NCBI RefSeq assembly: GCF_049942825.1
Contig: NZ_CP187970.1
Coordinates: forward strand, 2,666,001 to 2,730,000
Source of the DNA: Paenibacillus_G sp049942825
GTDB lineage: Bacteria; Bacillota; Bacilli; Paenibacillales; NBRC-103111
Direction of reading: 5' to 3'
DNA length: 64,000 bases
This document shows, piece by piece, positions 35,549-44,576 of the stretch. The position numbers were made by a program, and so were the translations under genes. Each line of letters begins with the position of its first letter. Positions within the stretch are counted from its first letter, which is position 1. The notes under the pieces were generated by a model. That model had not been told where the DNA came from and did not search any database. It saw only the letters and a program-made list of their open reading frames with translations.

Positions 35549-37192
35549 GTGAAACAAACATGGTGGAAGGAAGCCGTCGTGTATCAAGTGTATTGGCGCA
35601 GCTTCTATGATACAGACGGAGACGGATACGGCGACCTGGAAGGCGTCATCGCCAAGCTGGATTACATCAAGGAGCTCGGTGCCGATGTCATCTGGTTAAA
35701 TCCGTGCTACGGCTCGCCGGATGTGGATAATGGTTATGATATCTCCGACTACCTCTCTATCATGCCGAAGGCAGGGACGATGGATTCTTTCGATCGTCTG
35801 CTGAAAGAGGTGCACACTCGGGGCCTCAAGCTGATCATGGATCTGGTGGTCAACCACACGTCAGACCAGCACCCGTGGTTCATCGAATCACGCTCCTCCG
35901 CGGACAACCCTAAGCGGGATTATTACATCTGGCGCAAGGAAGCGAATAATTGGCGTTCCTACTTCACGCCTTCGGCCTGGGAGTTCGATGAAACGACAGA
36001 CGAGTATTATTTTCACTCCTTTGCTGTCGAGCAGCCGGACCTGAACTGGGCGAACGCTACGGTCCGCGAGGAGATCTATGCCATGATGCGCTTCTGGCTG
36101 AACAAGGGAATCGACGGGTTCCGGATGGACGTGATCAACCTGCTCGCCAAGCAGGAGGGCTTCCCGGATGCGGAGCATCCGGAGAATATCTCCTATCTCG
36201 GGAACAATCCGGGCATCCACGAGTATCTCCAAGAGATGCACGAGAAGGTGCTGCAGCACTACGATATCTTCACCGTGGGCGAGATTCCGTTCGTCACGCC
36301 GGAAGACGGCGTACTGTATGTCGGCGAGGAGCGGCGGGAGCTGCATACGCTGTTCCATTTTGAAGTGTGCGATTACATGGCGCACTGGGATATGCAGCGG
36401 TTCAAAGCGATTCAGAAGCGGTGGTACGACGGCATGTGGGGCAGTGGATGGAATTCCCAGTTCCTGAACAACCACGATCACACACGTCTTGTGACGCGCT
36501 TCGGGAACGACAGGACGTACCGGGTGGAGTCGGCCAAATGCTTTGCGGTGCTGCTGCATACACTGCCTGGCATGCCGTATATCTACCAAGGGGAAGAGAT
36601 CGGGATGACCGGCGTCCGTTTCCCATCGATCGATGACTACAACGACATTGCGATGAAGAACAAGTACAGGGAAGAAGTGAGGAAGGGCCGGGATCCGCAG
36701 GAAGCGTTCGAGGAGCTGCTCCACCTCTCACGCGACAATTCACGTACACCGATGCAGTGGAATTCCTCGCCGAAGGCCGGTTTCACCGAAGGTACCCCTT
36801 GGCTTAAGGTCAATCCGAACTACCGGGAGATCAACGTGGAGTCCGCGCTCGCAGATCCCGGCTCGGTGTTTTACTTTTACCAAAAGCTGATCTCTCTCCG
36901 CAAAGCCCATAAGGTGATGGTCTACGGGGATTACGTGCCCCTGTTTGAGGAGCATCCGCAAATCTATGCCTACCTCCGGGTGCTCGGAGGAGACCGCTGG
37001 CTCGTGCTGCTCAATATCTCCGAAGAAGCTGCAGACTGCGAGCTTCCGGAATCGGTGCCCGCGATGGGAATGGAGCCGCTCCTGTTCAACTATGCGGACA
37101 GGGATCCGGGGGATCTGTCCCGGCTTCTGCCGTATGAAGCCCGGGTTTACCGCCTAATTGCCGTCGTGGAGAACATCAATGGTTCCAGTTAA
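35549..37192 (+). CDS. GH13 alpha-glucosidase / oligo-1,6-glucosidase, 3' end fused to foreign DNA
   Basis: A 547-residue cytoplasmic GH13 (subfamily 31-like) enzyme from a GTG start with AGGAGG upstream. The family regions are clear: DLVVNHTSDQHPWF, GFRMDVINLL with nucleophile Asp194, VGEIPFV with acid/base Glu245, and FLNNHDHTRL with Asp310. The order and length match oligo-1,6-glucosidases that cut isomaltose, panose and short dextrins. The natural end of such proteins is LxPYEARVYRL; here the frame continues IAVVENINGSS to a TAA. These last residues fit a copper-amine-oxidase N-terminal domain instead, whose frame goes on after the stop. Confidence 0.93.
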   Translation: MKQTWWKEAVVYQVYWRSFYDTDGDGYGDLEGVIAKLDYIKELGADVIWLNPCYGSPDVDNGYDISDYLSIMPKAGTMDSFDRLLKEVHTRGLKLIMDLVVNHTSDQHPWFIESRSSADNPKRDYYIWRKEANNWRSYFTPSAWEFDETTDEYYFHSFAVEQPDLNWANATVREEIYAMMRFWLNKGIDGFRMDVINLLAKQEGFPDAEHPENISYLGNNPGIHEYLQEMHEKVLQHYDIFTVGEIPFVTPEDGVLYVGEERRELHTLFHFEVCDYMAHWDMQRFKAIQKRWYDGMWGSGWNSQFLNNHDHTRLVTRFGNDRTYRVESAKCFAVLLHTLPGMPYIYQGEEIGMTGVRFPSIDDYNDIAMKNKYREEVRKGRDPQEAFEELLHLSRDNSRTPMQWNSSPKAGFTEGTPWLKVNPNYREINVESALADPGSVFYFYQKLISLRKAHKVMVYGDYVPLFEEHPQIYAYLRVLGGDRWLVLLNISEEAADCELPESVPAMGMEPLLFNYADRDPGDLSRLLPYEARVYRLIAVVENINGSS

Positions 37193-37717
37193 GTACCTCT
37201 AAGGACCGTTGCAGAAATGCTGGGCGCCGAGGTGAAATGGAACGGGGACGACCGGACGATTCATATTGATGCGAAAGACGCCCCTCCGGAGGAGGATGCT
37301 GTGCCGGCCGCACCTGCACCTGCCCAGGCGAAGTCGTTCAGTACCAGCATCGAAGTGACCAGCGGTCCCATGAGAATGCAGATCTTCAAAGTGACACTCG
37401 ATCCGGCATATAAAAAGGATGATTTTCCTGTTCCGATGAAGGCGGTTGTGCTTGAAGTAAAAGTGGACAATACATCGGATGAGCGGTTAACTTGGCAGGT
37501 TTCCAACGGAAAGATCATTACCAATACACGGGAGCAAGCCAAGGCGTCCGCTGCATCGGATCCTGTAGGCGGAGAATTCAACGGGAAGGTGTTCAAAACT
37601 GGGAAGATCGTATTCGAGGTAGAACACCTGGACGGGATCACAGGCTTGGAGTACTTTACTGAGGGTGCGTATAAGGAAGGGTATAACCCGGCCGGTACCA
37701 ATATCACATTGAAATAA
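37193..37717 (+). pseudogene. Copper-amine-oxidase N-domain protein, truncated and fused to the GH13 gene
   Basis: Immediately after the GH13 stop the same frame continues VPLRTVAEMLGAEVKWNGDD and RTIHID, the end of a Cu_amine_oxidN1 domain, then a Pro/Ala linker and a beta-rich domain (SIEVTSGPMRMQIFKVTLDP, then VVLEVKVDNTSDERLTWQVS) to TAA at 37717. In the domain consensus the residue before VPLR is Tyr; here that codon is TAA, so the stop of the GH13 ORF is a mutated Tyr codon. The 5' part with signal peptide is lost. An internal ATG (37217) could allow translation but has no ribosome site. Confidence 0.7.
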
Positions 37718-37839
37718 ACTCTCATTCATCGCTCTATCTCGAAAACTAGACTCTCATAATCCATGCTCCAATGCCGCAAGGGAACTGCTTCTCAGCAAGT
37801 TCCTTGCGCGCATCGTCCCAAAAGAACGGTGACCCGTTA

Positions 37840-38003
37840 ATCTTATTTCATCGGATAGCAGCCTGCCCTCGCGGTTGTAGATGACGTCCTCGCCGATGCT
37901 GTACCCCGGTGCTATCTCGGCCAGGCGCACTGGCTGGAAATTCAGCCTCACTGGGCTGCCTGGGCCTTGCCCTGCACCTTATCCAACTCCGACGGCAGCT
38001 TGC
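37840..38003 (-). pseudogene. Barnase-type RNase gene fragment
   Basis: On the minus strand one frame reads AEIAPGYSIGEDVIYNREGR and LLSDE, nearly the same as APGYSIGGDVFYNREGKLPS in the intact RNase at 56117-56560. Just upstream another frame reads SKLPSELDKVQGKAQAAQ, matching LPGNFITKSQAAQ, with stops where GW should follow. Active-site Glu, Arg and His regions are missing. It is a decayed second copy next to the LacI gene. Confidence 0.7.
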
Positions 38004-38016
38004 TTGCAAAAATATA

Positions 38017-38032
38017 TTGAAACGTTTCCAAA
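38017..38032. promoter_or_regulatory. LacI-type operator upstream of the regulator gene
   Basis: TTGAAACGTTTCCAAA, a near-perfect palindrome around CG, 59 bp before the TTG start of the LacI-type gene. The same motif occurs three times before the importer operon, so this site probably mediates autoregulation. The core also resembles catabolite-repression sites, so CcpA binding is possible. Confidence 0.75.
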
Positions 38033-38090
38033 TTAATGCTATGATATCGATATCAAGGAAAGAGGCAGTGTGCTTCCGGGAGGTATAGGC

Positions 38091-39065
38091 TTGTCAAACT
38101 TGAAAGATGTAGCGGAATTGGCCGAAGTGGGTGTGGGTACCGTATCGCGGGTCATCAACAATCACCCTTCGGTCAAACCGAAGACTCGGGAAAAGGTCCT
38201 GGAAGCGATCAGGCAGTTGAATTATGTACCCAATGAGATCGCCAGGAATTTCAAAATGCAAAAATCCAATCTGGTTGCGCTTCTGCTGCCAAGCATATGG
38301 AATCCGTTCTTCTCGGAGCTTGCTTATTATATCGAAGACGAGCTGGACCGCGAAGGATACAAATTGATCTTGTGCAACAGCGGGGGCAAGCCTGCGAAGG
38401 AACTGTATTATTTCGATACGCTCAGCCAGAACAAAGTAGCGGGGGTTCTCGGAATTACCTATAACGATATTGAGGGCAGTCTGAATACGGAGATTCCGAT
38501 TGTCAGCATCGACCGCCACTTTTCCAAATCCGTCCCCTGCGTAACGTCGGATAACTATACCGGCGGCCGGATGGCTATGAGGGAATTGTATAGGGCAGGT
38601 GTTCGTAAGCCGGCTTTTCTGGGCGTTGTAACAGAGATTTTTAGCGAGACGATGCTTCGGAAGAAAGGGTTCATTGACGAGGCGGAGTCACTGGGGCTGG
38701 ACTATATCGTCTATGAAGAGCCCGACCCTGTGATGGACGATCTGAAATACTTCGGCAACTTCTTCAAGGTTAGAGAGCATCGCGAGGTCGATGGTGTATT
38801 TGCCATCACGGATATTTTCGCGGCCAAATACATCGATCAGGCGCAGAAGTACGGGATCCGTGTTCCTCAGGACGTGAAGGTGATCGGCTATGACGGCATC
38901 CAAGATAACACGCTGTTTCATCCCATCCTATCAACGATACGCCAGCCGGTAGAGGAGATGGCCCGCACCTCCGTGAGGCTGCTTCTGAGCCAAATCGCCG
39001 GAGAATCGGTCTCGACGGACACCATTCGGATTCCGGTACAGTTCAGGCCCGGGGAGACAACGTAG
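38091..39065 (+). CDS. LacI-family transcriptional regulator of the fructan locus
   Basis: A 324-residue regulator; the TTG at 38091 follows GGGAGG and gives the expected N-terminus (L)SNLKDVAELAEVGVGTVSRV. The HTH and hinge (NHPSVKPKTREKVLEAIRQL, NYVPNEIARN) are followed by a periplasmic-binding-protein-like sensor domain to the end (VKVIGYDGIQDNTLFHPILS). It should bind the GGAAACGTTTC-type palindromes at 38017, 39099, 39144 and 39216 and release them on binding a sugar product, probably fructose or a fructo-oligosaccharide given its neighbours. Confidence 0.93.
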   Translation: MSNLKDVAELAEVGVGTVSRVINNHPSVKPKTREKVLEAIRQLNYVPNEIARNFKMQKSNLVALLLPSIWNPFFSELAYYIEDELDREGYKLILCNSGGKPAKELYYFDTLSQNKVAGVLGITYNDIEGSLNTEIPIVSIDRHFSKSVPCVTSDNYTGGRMAMRELYRAGVRKPAFLGVVTEIFSETMLRKKGFIDEAESLGLDYIVYEEPDPVMDDLKYFGNFFKVREHREVDGVFAITDIFAAKYIDQAQKYGIRVPQDVKVIGYDGIQDNTLFHPILSTIRQPVEEMARTSVRLLLSQIAGESVSTDTIRIPVQFRPGETT

Positions 39066-39098
39066 CTGCTTACGCAGGGCCTGGTTTTTCCGCTCAAT

Positions 39099-39114
39099 TT
39101 GGAAACGTTTCAAA
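39099..39114. promoter_or_regulatory. LacI-type operator 1 before the fructan importer
   Basis: TTGGAAACGTTTCAAA, palindromic core GAAACGTTTC, 34 bp after the regulator stop. Confidence 0.78.
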
Positions 39115-39143
39115 ATAAGCGGCTGCGGGTTTTTGGTCCGAAT

Positions 39144-39159
39144 TTTGGAAACGTTTCAT
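39144..39159. promoter_or_regulatory. LacI-type operator 2 before the fructan importer
   Basis: TTTGGAAACGTTTCAT, same core as operator 1 and 46 bp from it (centre to centre), allowing cooperative binding on nearly the same helix face. Confidence 0.78.
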
Positions 39160-39215
39160 AAAATCATTGCGAATCCGTTTCCTTTTCGTAAAAAGGGGGG
39201 CACTATAGTTCTGAA

Positions 39216-39231
39216 ATGGGAACGTTTCAAT
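39216..39231. promoter_or_regulatory. LacI-type operator 3 overlapping the promoter start region
   Basis: ATGGGAACGTTTCAAT, one half-site weaker. It lies 7 bp after a TATAGT -10 candidate (39204-39209), so a bound repressor would cover the transcription start, and 26 bp before the first permease start. Confidence 0.7.
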
Positions 39232-39256
39232 ACATATCGAAAGTGAGGTAAACCCA

Positions 39257-40165
39257 TTGATTTCGAGTCGTTTCAAAGCGATTGCTAACAATTATCAGCT
39301 CTATCTTTTTTTGCTGCCTACGCTTTTGTACTTTGCGGTTTTCGCTTATTGGCCCATGTACGGGGTCATCATTGCGTTTAAAGACTTTTCTGTTACGAAG
39401 GGGATCTTGGGAAGCCCGTGGGTAGGGTTCGAGCACTTCGAACGGTTCTTTACCTCCTATAACTTTAAGGAGCTGATTGGCAATACGCTTGGACTCAGTG
39501 TGCTTGGTCTGATCGTAACCTTTCCGCTCCCTATCGTTCTTGCCTTGCTGTTGAATCAAGTGTCGAACCTGCGGTTTAAGAAGTTTGTCCAAACCACGGT
39601 GTATGCCCCTTTCTTTATTTCGACTGTCGTCTTGTCGGGCATGATTCTGGTTTTCCTGTCTCCGGCGGGAATCATCAATCAGGCTATCGTGCATTGGAGC
39701 GGGAATGAACCGATTCTGTTTATGTCCCAGCCGGAGTATTTCAAAGCCATTTATATCTTATCCGATGTGTGGCAGGGGACAGGATTCAGTGCCATCGTCT
39801 ATATTGCGGCACTGGCCGGCGTGAATCCCGAAGTTCATGAGGCGGCCATCGTCGATGGCGCGACGAAATGGCAGCGCATCCTGAATGTCGATCTGCCTTC
39901 GATCATGCCTACGGCGATTATTCTCTTGATCCTGGCGGTCGGCAATGTGATGGGCGTGGGCTTCGAGAAGGCGTATCTGCTGCAGACACCGACCAATTTA
40001 CCGAGCTCCGAGATTATCTCAACCTATGTTTACAAGGTGGGCCTGAAGCAATCTCAGTACAGCTTCTCCGCTGCGGTGGGTTTATTTAACTCGGTCATTA
40101 ACCTGATCCTGCTGATCGCCGTCAACAAAACCGCCAAAAAACTGTCCAATACAAGCTTATTCTAG
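39257..40165 (+). CDS. LplB/YteP-type sugar ABC transporter permease
   Basis: A 302-residue permease from a TTG start with GTGAGGT upstream. The N-terminus has the LplB hallmark LYLFLLPTLLYFAVFAYWPM followed by YGVIIAFKDFS. Six helices; the EAA loop reads VHEAAIVDGATKWQRILNVD with LPSIMPTAI after it. This class, with the LplC partner and a large LplA binding protein, imports complex oligosaccharides. The operators upstream and GH32 genes downstream point to fructan oligosaccharides. Confidence 0.94.
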   Translation: MISSRFKAIANNYQLYLFLLPTLLYFAVFAYWPMYGVIIAFKDFSVTKGILGSPWVGFEHFERFFTSYNFKELIGNTLGLSVLGLIVTFPLPIVLALLLNQVSNLRFKKFVQTTVYAPFFISTVVLSGMILVFLSPAGIINQAIVHWSGNEPILFMSQPEYFKAIYILSDVWQGTGFSAIVYIAALAGVNPEVHEAAIVDGATKWQRILNVDLPSIMPTAIILLILAVGNVMGVGFEKAYLLQTPTNLPSSEIISTYVYKVGLKQSQYSFSAAVGLFNSVINLILLIAVNKTAKKLSNTSLF

Positions 40166-40177
40166 GAGGGACGTACC

Positions 40178-41086
40178 GTGTCCGTCGGTCAGACCAACTC
40201 AACGCTTAGATCGCGTAACGATTTGATATTCGATGTCCTGAACTATTTCGTTCTGTCCGTCATCGCGCTAATTGTGCTGTACCCCTTGTATTTCGTCTTT
40301 ATCGCTTCGATCAGCAATCCCACAGCCGTTCTCAATGGGGAGATGTGGATTTGGCCGAAAGGCATTACGATGGAAGGCTATTCAAGAATCATCCAGGAAG
40401 GCAGCATTTGGAGAGGGTATCAAAATACCATTCTCTATACGAGCGTCGGTACGGCTATTAACGTTCTGCTCACGGTACTGGCAGGCTACGCTTTATCGCG
40501 CAAAGATTTATATGGGCGCAGCACGATCATGGTATACCTGCTTATCACCATGTTCTTCTCCGGCGGGTTGATCCCCACCTATCTCGTCATCAAGAAGCTG
40601 CATCTGATCAATACGATGTGGGCGTTAATTCTGCCGAAGGCCGTCTCTCTCTTTAATGTCATCATTGCGCGTTCGTTTTTTCAGGATACGATTCCCGTTG
40701 AACTGCTTGAGGCTGCGAAGATGGATGGTTGTTCGGACGTTACTTTTTTTGCCAAGATCGTGCTTCCTCTCTCTAAAGCCATTATTGCCGTATTGGCCTT
40801 GTTCTACGCCGTCGGCTACTGGAACTCCTTCTTCGACGCCCTGATCTACCTGGGGGACGAACGAATGTATCCGCTGCAGCTCGTGCTGCGCAACCTATTG
40901 GTCATTCAGAACGAGCTCGCCAGCCAATTCGTGACCGATGTGGAATCGGCGGAAGTCCAGCAGCGGGTAGCCAGTTTGCTAAAGTATGGCGTCATCGTGA
41001 TTGCTTCTCTGCCGTTACTCGTCGTATATCCCTTTATTCAGCGTTATTTTGTCCAAGGGGTTATGATCGGCAGCGTGAAAGGATAA
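40178..41086 (+). CDS. LplC/YtcP-type sugar ABC transporter permease
   Basis: A 302-residue permease from GTG with AGGAGGGA upstream, 12 bp after the LplB-type gene. The family start DVLNYFVLSVIALIVLYPLY and FVFIASISNP is present, the EAA loop is LLEAAKMDGCSDVTFFAKIV with LPLSKAIIA after it, and the tail VQGVMIGSVKG is typical. It carries the usual longer pre-tail insertion with VESAEVQQRVASLLKYG. Second channel subunit. Confidence 0.95.
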   Translation: MSVGQTNSTLRSRNDLIFDVLNYFVLSVIALIVLYPLYFVFIASISNPTAVLNGEMWIWPKGITMEGYSRIIQEGSIWRGYQNTILYTSVGTAINVLLTVLAGYALSRKDLYGRSTIMVYLLITMFFSGGLIPTYLVIKKLHLINTMWALILPKAVSLFNVIIARSFFQDTIPVELLEAAKMDGCSDVTFFAKIVLPLSKAIIAVLALFYAVGYWNSFFDALIYLGDERMYPLQLVLRNLLVIQNELASQFVTDVESAEVQQRVASLLKYGVIVIASLPLLVVYPFIQRYFVQGVMIGSVKG

Positions 41087-41204
41087 TCCGACCGGATTAT
41101 GGGGAGAAAATCGTAAAGGGGGTGGTGGATTCCAGAATCAATGTTGGCGTGTGAGGGAAGAGGGCGGTTACTTGATCAGCGTGCATAAAAGGGAGGAACA
41201 GAAG

Positions 41205-42815
41205 TTGAAAAAAAGATATGCTGCATCTGTTGTGCCATTGGTCGTGGCAAGTCTGCTGGTAAGCGCATGCAACAAAAATGATTCGAACGCGTCAAAGTCG
41301 AATGAAGGCGGTACTCCGGCGGCCGATATCAATATGACCGGATACCCGATTGTAAAGGATAAAGTCACCCTGAAGTTCGTATCCCCCAAAAATCCGTTAG
41401 CTCCGGGCTTCGGCGAAATGACCTTCTTCAAGAATCTGGAGGCGCAATCCAATGTGCATATTGAGTGGAATAATATCGCAAGCGACGGCTACCAAGAGAA
41501 GAAGAACCTGCTCCTCGCGACAAACGATCTTCCGGATGCCTTCTACAACGCGCAGTTCTCTGATTTCGACTTGATTAAATACGGTAGCGAGGGAACCATT
41601 ATCCCGCTGGAGAGCCTGATCGATAAGTACATGCCGAACCTGAAGAAGTTGTTCGAGACCCGTCCCGATCTGAAAGCGGTGGTTACGGCGCCCGACGGCC
41701 ATATCTATTCTTTGCCATACGCGGAAGAGATGAACCTGATTAATATGCCCAACCAGATGTTCATCAACAAGAAGTGGCTGGATCAATTGAATCTGAAGGT
41801 ACCGACGACGCTGGATGAGTACCATGACGCCTTGAAGGCGTTCAAGGACAGCAATGTGAACGGCAAGGGGACGGTCATTCCGCTCTCTTGGTGGTTCCAG
41901 GGCTGGTGCGGGAACGAGGGAGATCTGCTCGGGATGTTCGGAGCGCCGGACGTAACGACGGACGACCACCGGATCGTCAAAGACGGAAAGGTCCTGTATT
42001 CGCTGGCTCTCCCGGAATACAAGGAAGCCATGGCCTACTACCATACTTGGTACAAGGAAGGATTGATCGATAAGGAAATCGCCAGCATGGATGCCGAGAA
42101 GCTGAAGGCGAAAGGCAAGACCACCGATGAAACCCTGGGATCTTTTATTTGGTGGGAAGGAGCCGAGATTGTCGGTGAAGAGCGGATGAAAGACTACGTC
42201 TTGATGCCGCCTCTCAAGAATAAAGAAGGCCGGATTCTCATCGGCAAAACCAACTATTCCGAGTACTCTCGCGACTCTTTCGTGATTACGAAGGAGAACA
42301 AGCATCCGGAAATTACCGCTCGCTGGGCAGACCAATTGTATGACCCTAAGACGGCGATTGAGGCGCACTGGGGACCGATCGGCGAAGTGTACAAGGAAGA
42401 GAACGGCAAGCTTGTGAACCTGCCGGTTCCGCAAGGGACAACGGCTGGGGAGTACCGTATTAAAGTGGCGCCAGGCGGACCGGTTGTCATAACGAAGGAT
42501 GCATTCGGCAAACTGGTGGACATGGAGCCGCGTGCGAAGCAGCGGTTGGACGAGCTGCAAACGCATTACTTCCCGCACCAAGCAAAAGAAAATTATCCTT
42601 TTGTCTTCTTCTCCGCAGAAGATCTGGAACAGATCAACCAAATCGAGACGCAGCTCAAAGAGTATACGAAGCAAATGAAAGCGAAGTGGCTCATGGAAGG
42701 CGGCGTCGAGAAAGAGTGGGACGGCTACCTGAAGAAACTGGATCAGATTGGACTGCAAAAGCTGCTCCAGATCTACCAAAAGGGCTACGACGATTTCAAA
42801 AAGAACAACAGCTAA
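41205..42815 (+). CDS. LplA-type oligosaccharide-binding lipoprotein
   Basis: A 536-residue binding protein; the TTG at 41205 with GGGAGGAAC upstream gives a proper signal peptide (MKKRYAASVVPLVVASLLVSAC, lipobox Cys). The mature protein is the large (about 510-residue) cluster typical of LplA/YtcQ proteins: LKFVSPKNPLAPGFGEMTFF, LLLATNDLPDAFYNAQFSD, YADVSY-like middle and C-terminal YDDFKKNNS. It binds the oligosaccharide outside and feeds the two permeases just upstream. Its size suits longer substrates such as levan or inulin oligosaccharides. Confidence 0.93.
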   Translation: MKKRYAASVVPLVVASLLVSACNKNDSNASKSNEGGTPAADINMTGYPIVKDKVTLKFVSPKNPLAPGFGEMTFFKNLEAQSNVHIEWNNIASDGYQEKKNLLLATNDLPDAFYNAQFSDFDLIKYGSEGTIIPLESLIDKYMPNLKKLFETRPDLKAVVTAPDGHIYSLPYAEEMNLINMPNQMFINKKWLDQLNLKVPTTLDEYHDALKAFKDSNVNGKGTVIPLSWWFQGWCGNEGDLLGMFGAPDVTTDDHRIVKDGKVLYSLALPEYKEAMAYYHTWYKEGLIDKEIASMDAEKLKAKGKTTDETLGSFIWWEGAEIVGEERMKDYVLMPPLKNKEGRILIGKTNYSEYSRDSFVITKENKHPEITARWADQLYDPKTAIEAHWGPIGEVYKEENGKLVNLPVPQGTTAGEYRIKVAPGGPVVITKDAFGKLVDMEPRAKQRLDELQTHYFPHQAKENYPFVFFSAEDLEQINQIETQLKEYTKQMKAKWLMEGGVEKEWDGYLKKLDQIGLQKLLQIYQKGYDDFKKNNS

Positions 42816-42919
42816 AGCAAGCCGCATGATATCCAGCACATAACACAGAAGAGCAAACCGGAGCGATCTTCCCGTTGTTCCGGTCTGTTCTTCCCGAATG
42901 AAAAAGGCTTTGGCTTTAC

Positions 42920-44461
42920 ATGAGGAAGGATGAACACGAATTGAACACTCCAGACCTGAACGAAAAATCTCAGAACGAAAAATACCGGCCGCAATTTCAC
43001 TTTACGCCTTCGGCCCACTGGATGAATGACCCAAACGGCATGGTTTATTTCGAAGGGGAGTACCATTTGTTCTATCAGCATCATCCGAATGGGACAACGT
43101 GGGGGCCGATGCATTGGGGTCATGCCATCAGTACGGATCTGGTGCATTGGGAGCATATGCCGATCGCGTTGAAGCCGGATCACAACGGTTTTATATTCTC
43201 GGGCAGCGCTGTAGTGGATTGGAAGGATAGCAGCGGCTTCTTCGGCGGCCGGCGGGGCCTTGTCGCGATATTTACACACGCTGATCAGTACCCGGATTCC
43301 GACCGCCCCAGACAGCGGCAGAGCTTGGCATACAGTACGGATCAAGGCAGAAGCTGGACGATGTACGAGAACAATCCTGTTCTTGACAACGAGCTGCATA
43401 CGGATTTCCGGGATCCCAAAGTATTCTGGCATGAGCAAAAGCAGCATTGGGTCATGGTGCTGGCTGCCGGCGATCATATTCAATTCTACACCTCGAAGGA
43501 CTTGAAGAGCTGGACCTTCGCAAGTGAATTTGGCAGAGCGGAAGGGTCACATGAGGGAGTGTGGGAATGCCCCGATCTCATCGAGCTGCCGATCGAGGGC
43601 TCCGAAGGCCAGTACAAGTGGGTGCTGATTGTCAGCATCGGAGATCATCCCGATCATCCGGAGGGCTCCAGAACTCAATATTTCATAGGACAGTTCGACG
43701 GCATAACCTTTACAAATGAGAACGCTTCGGACACGGTGCTGTGGCTGGATCACGGCCGGGACAATTATGCCGGTGTTACTTGGTCGGATGTTCAGCGACC
43801 GGATCAAGCGAAGCTGTTTATCGGCTGGATGAGCAACTGGAAATATTGCAATCTGACGCCGACGAAGGAATGGAGAAGCGCCATGACGCTTCCGAGAGAG
43901 CTGCGTCTGCGGCTTACACCTTCCGGCATTCGAGTGGTGCAGCAGCCGGTTTCGGAGCTCCAGGGCCTGAGGGAGCAGGAGCAGAGCCGGCAGTGGGGGG
44001 GCGTAACCGTTCGTCCCGGGGAGAATCTATTGAAGGATGTGAAGGGGGACCGATACGAACTCATTTGCGAATTTGACGTTGGCAGCGCGGAGGAAATAGG
44101 GTTTCATCTTCGGACCTCGGATACGGAGAAGACGGTAGTCGGATATCGTGCTGCCGAAAGACAGCTGTACGTCTGCCGAACCGACTCCGGCGAAAGTGGA
44201 TTCCATCCTGGCTTCGCGTGCAGGCATGACGCAAGGCTTGAGCCCCTCGAAGGCCGGATTCATCTTCATTTATTCGTCGACCACTCTTCTATTGAGATTT
44301 TTGCCAATAACGGGGAGATGGCCATGACTGACCAAATCTTCCCTGACCCTTCCAGCGTAGGTCTGGAGCTGTATGCCATTGGCGGCGAGGCGACCATTCA
44401 TCGCTTGGACTTCCATCCGCTACAATCGATCTATTCGCACGCGCCGATCTCAAGACGATAA
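42920..44461 (+). CDS. Cytoplasmic GH32 fructanase / levanase-type beta-fructosidase
   Basis: A 513-residue GH32 enzyme without signal peptide (a TTG at 42941 after GAGGAAGG is an alternative start). All catalytic motifs are canonical: WMNDPNG with nucleophile Asp37, FRDPK with transition-state Asp165, and ECPDL with acid/base Glu216. The propeller is followed by a C-terminal beta-sandwich (FVDHSSIEIFANNGEMAMTD). Exo-acting GH32 enzymes of this kind release fructose from levan, inulin or sucrose-type oligosaccharides. Its position right after the importer suggests it digests imported fructo-oligosaccharides. Confidence 0.94.
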   Translation: MRKDEHELNTPDLNEKSQNEKYRPQFHFTPSAHWMNDPNGMVYFEGEYHLFYQHHPNGTTWGPMHWGHAISTDLVHWEHMPIALKPDHNGFIFSGSAVVDWKDSSGFFGGRRGLVAIFTHADQYPDSDRPRQRQSLAYSTDQGRSWTMYENNPVLDNELHTDFRDPKVFWHEQKQHWVMVLAAGDHIQFYTSKDLKSWTFASEFGRAEGSHEGVWECPDLIELPIEGSEGQYKWVLIVSIGDHPDHPEGSRTQYFIGQFDGITFTNENASDTVLWLDHGRDNYAGVTWSDVQRPDQAKLFIGWMSNWKYCNLTPTKEWRSAMTLPRELRLRLTPSGIRVVQQPVSELQGLREQEQSRQWGGVTVRPGENLLKDVKGDRYELICEFDVGSAEEIGFHLRTSDTEKTVVGYRAAERQLYVCRTDSGESGFHPGFACRHDARLEPLEGRIHLHLFVDHSSIEIFANNGEMAMTDQIFPDPSSVGLELYAIGGEATIHRLDFHPLQSIYSHAPISRR

Positions 44462-44538
44462 GGCGGCACCGTTTTGTTCTCTCCAGACTATACTTCGATA
44501 AGGTCGGTATAGGATTGGGGAGACTGAACTCTTTCTAA

Positions 44539-44552
44539 ATGTAAGCGCAATA
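44539..44552. promoter_or_regulatory. Possible catabolite-responsive element
   Basis: ATGTAAGCGCAATA fits the cre consensus WTGNAANCGNWNNCW except for one position and lies 25 bp before the start of the giant GH32 gene. Suggestive only. Confidence 0.35.
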
Positions 44553-44576
44553 TTTGGATCTAGGGAGGACAGACTC

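Noticed and set aside
37754..37951. Intact small minus-strand gene
   Set aside because: Its middle matches the barnase family, but the ends are out of frame with that family and catalytic residues are absent, so it was called a pseudogene fragment.
41397..42839. 480-codon minus-strand ORF opposite the LplA-type gene
   Set aside because: Composition is typical of an antisense frame, with no domain or ribosome site; the plus-strand gene is clear.
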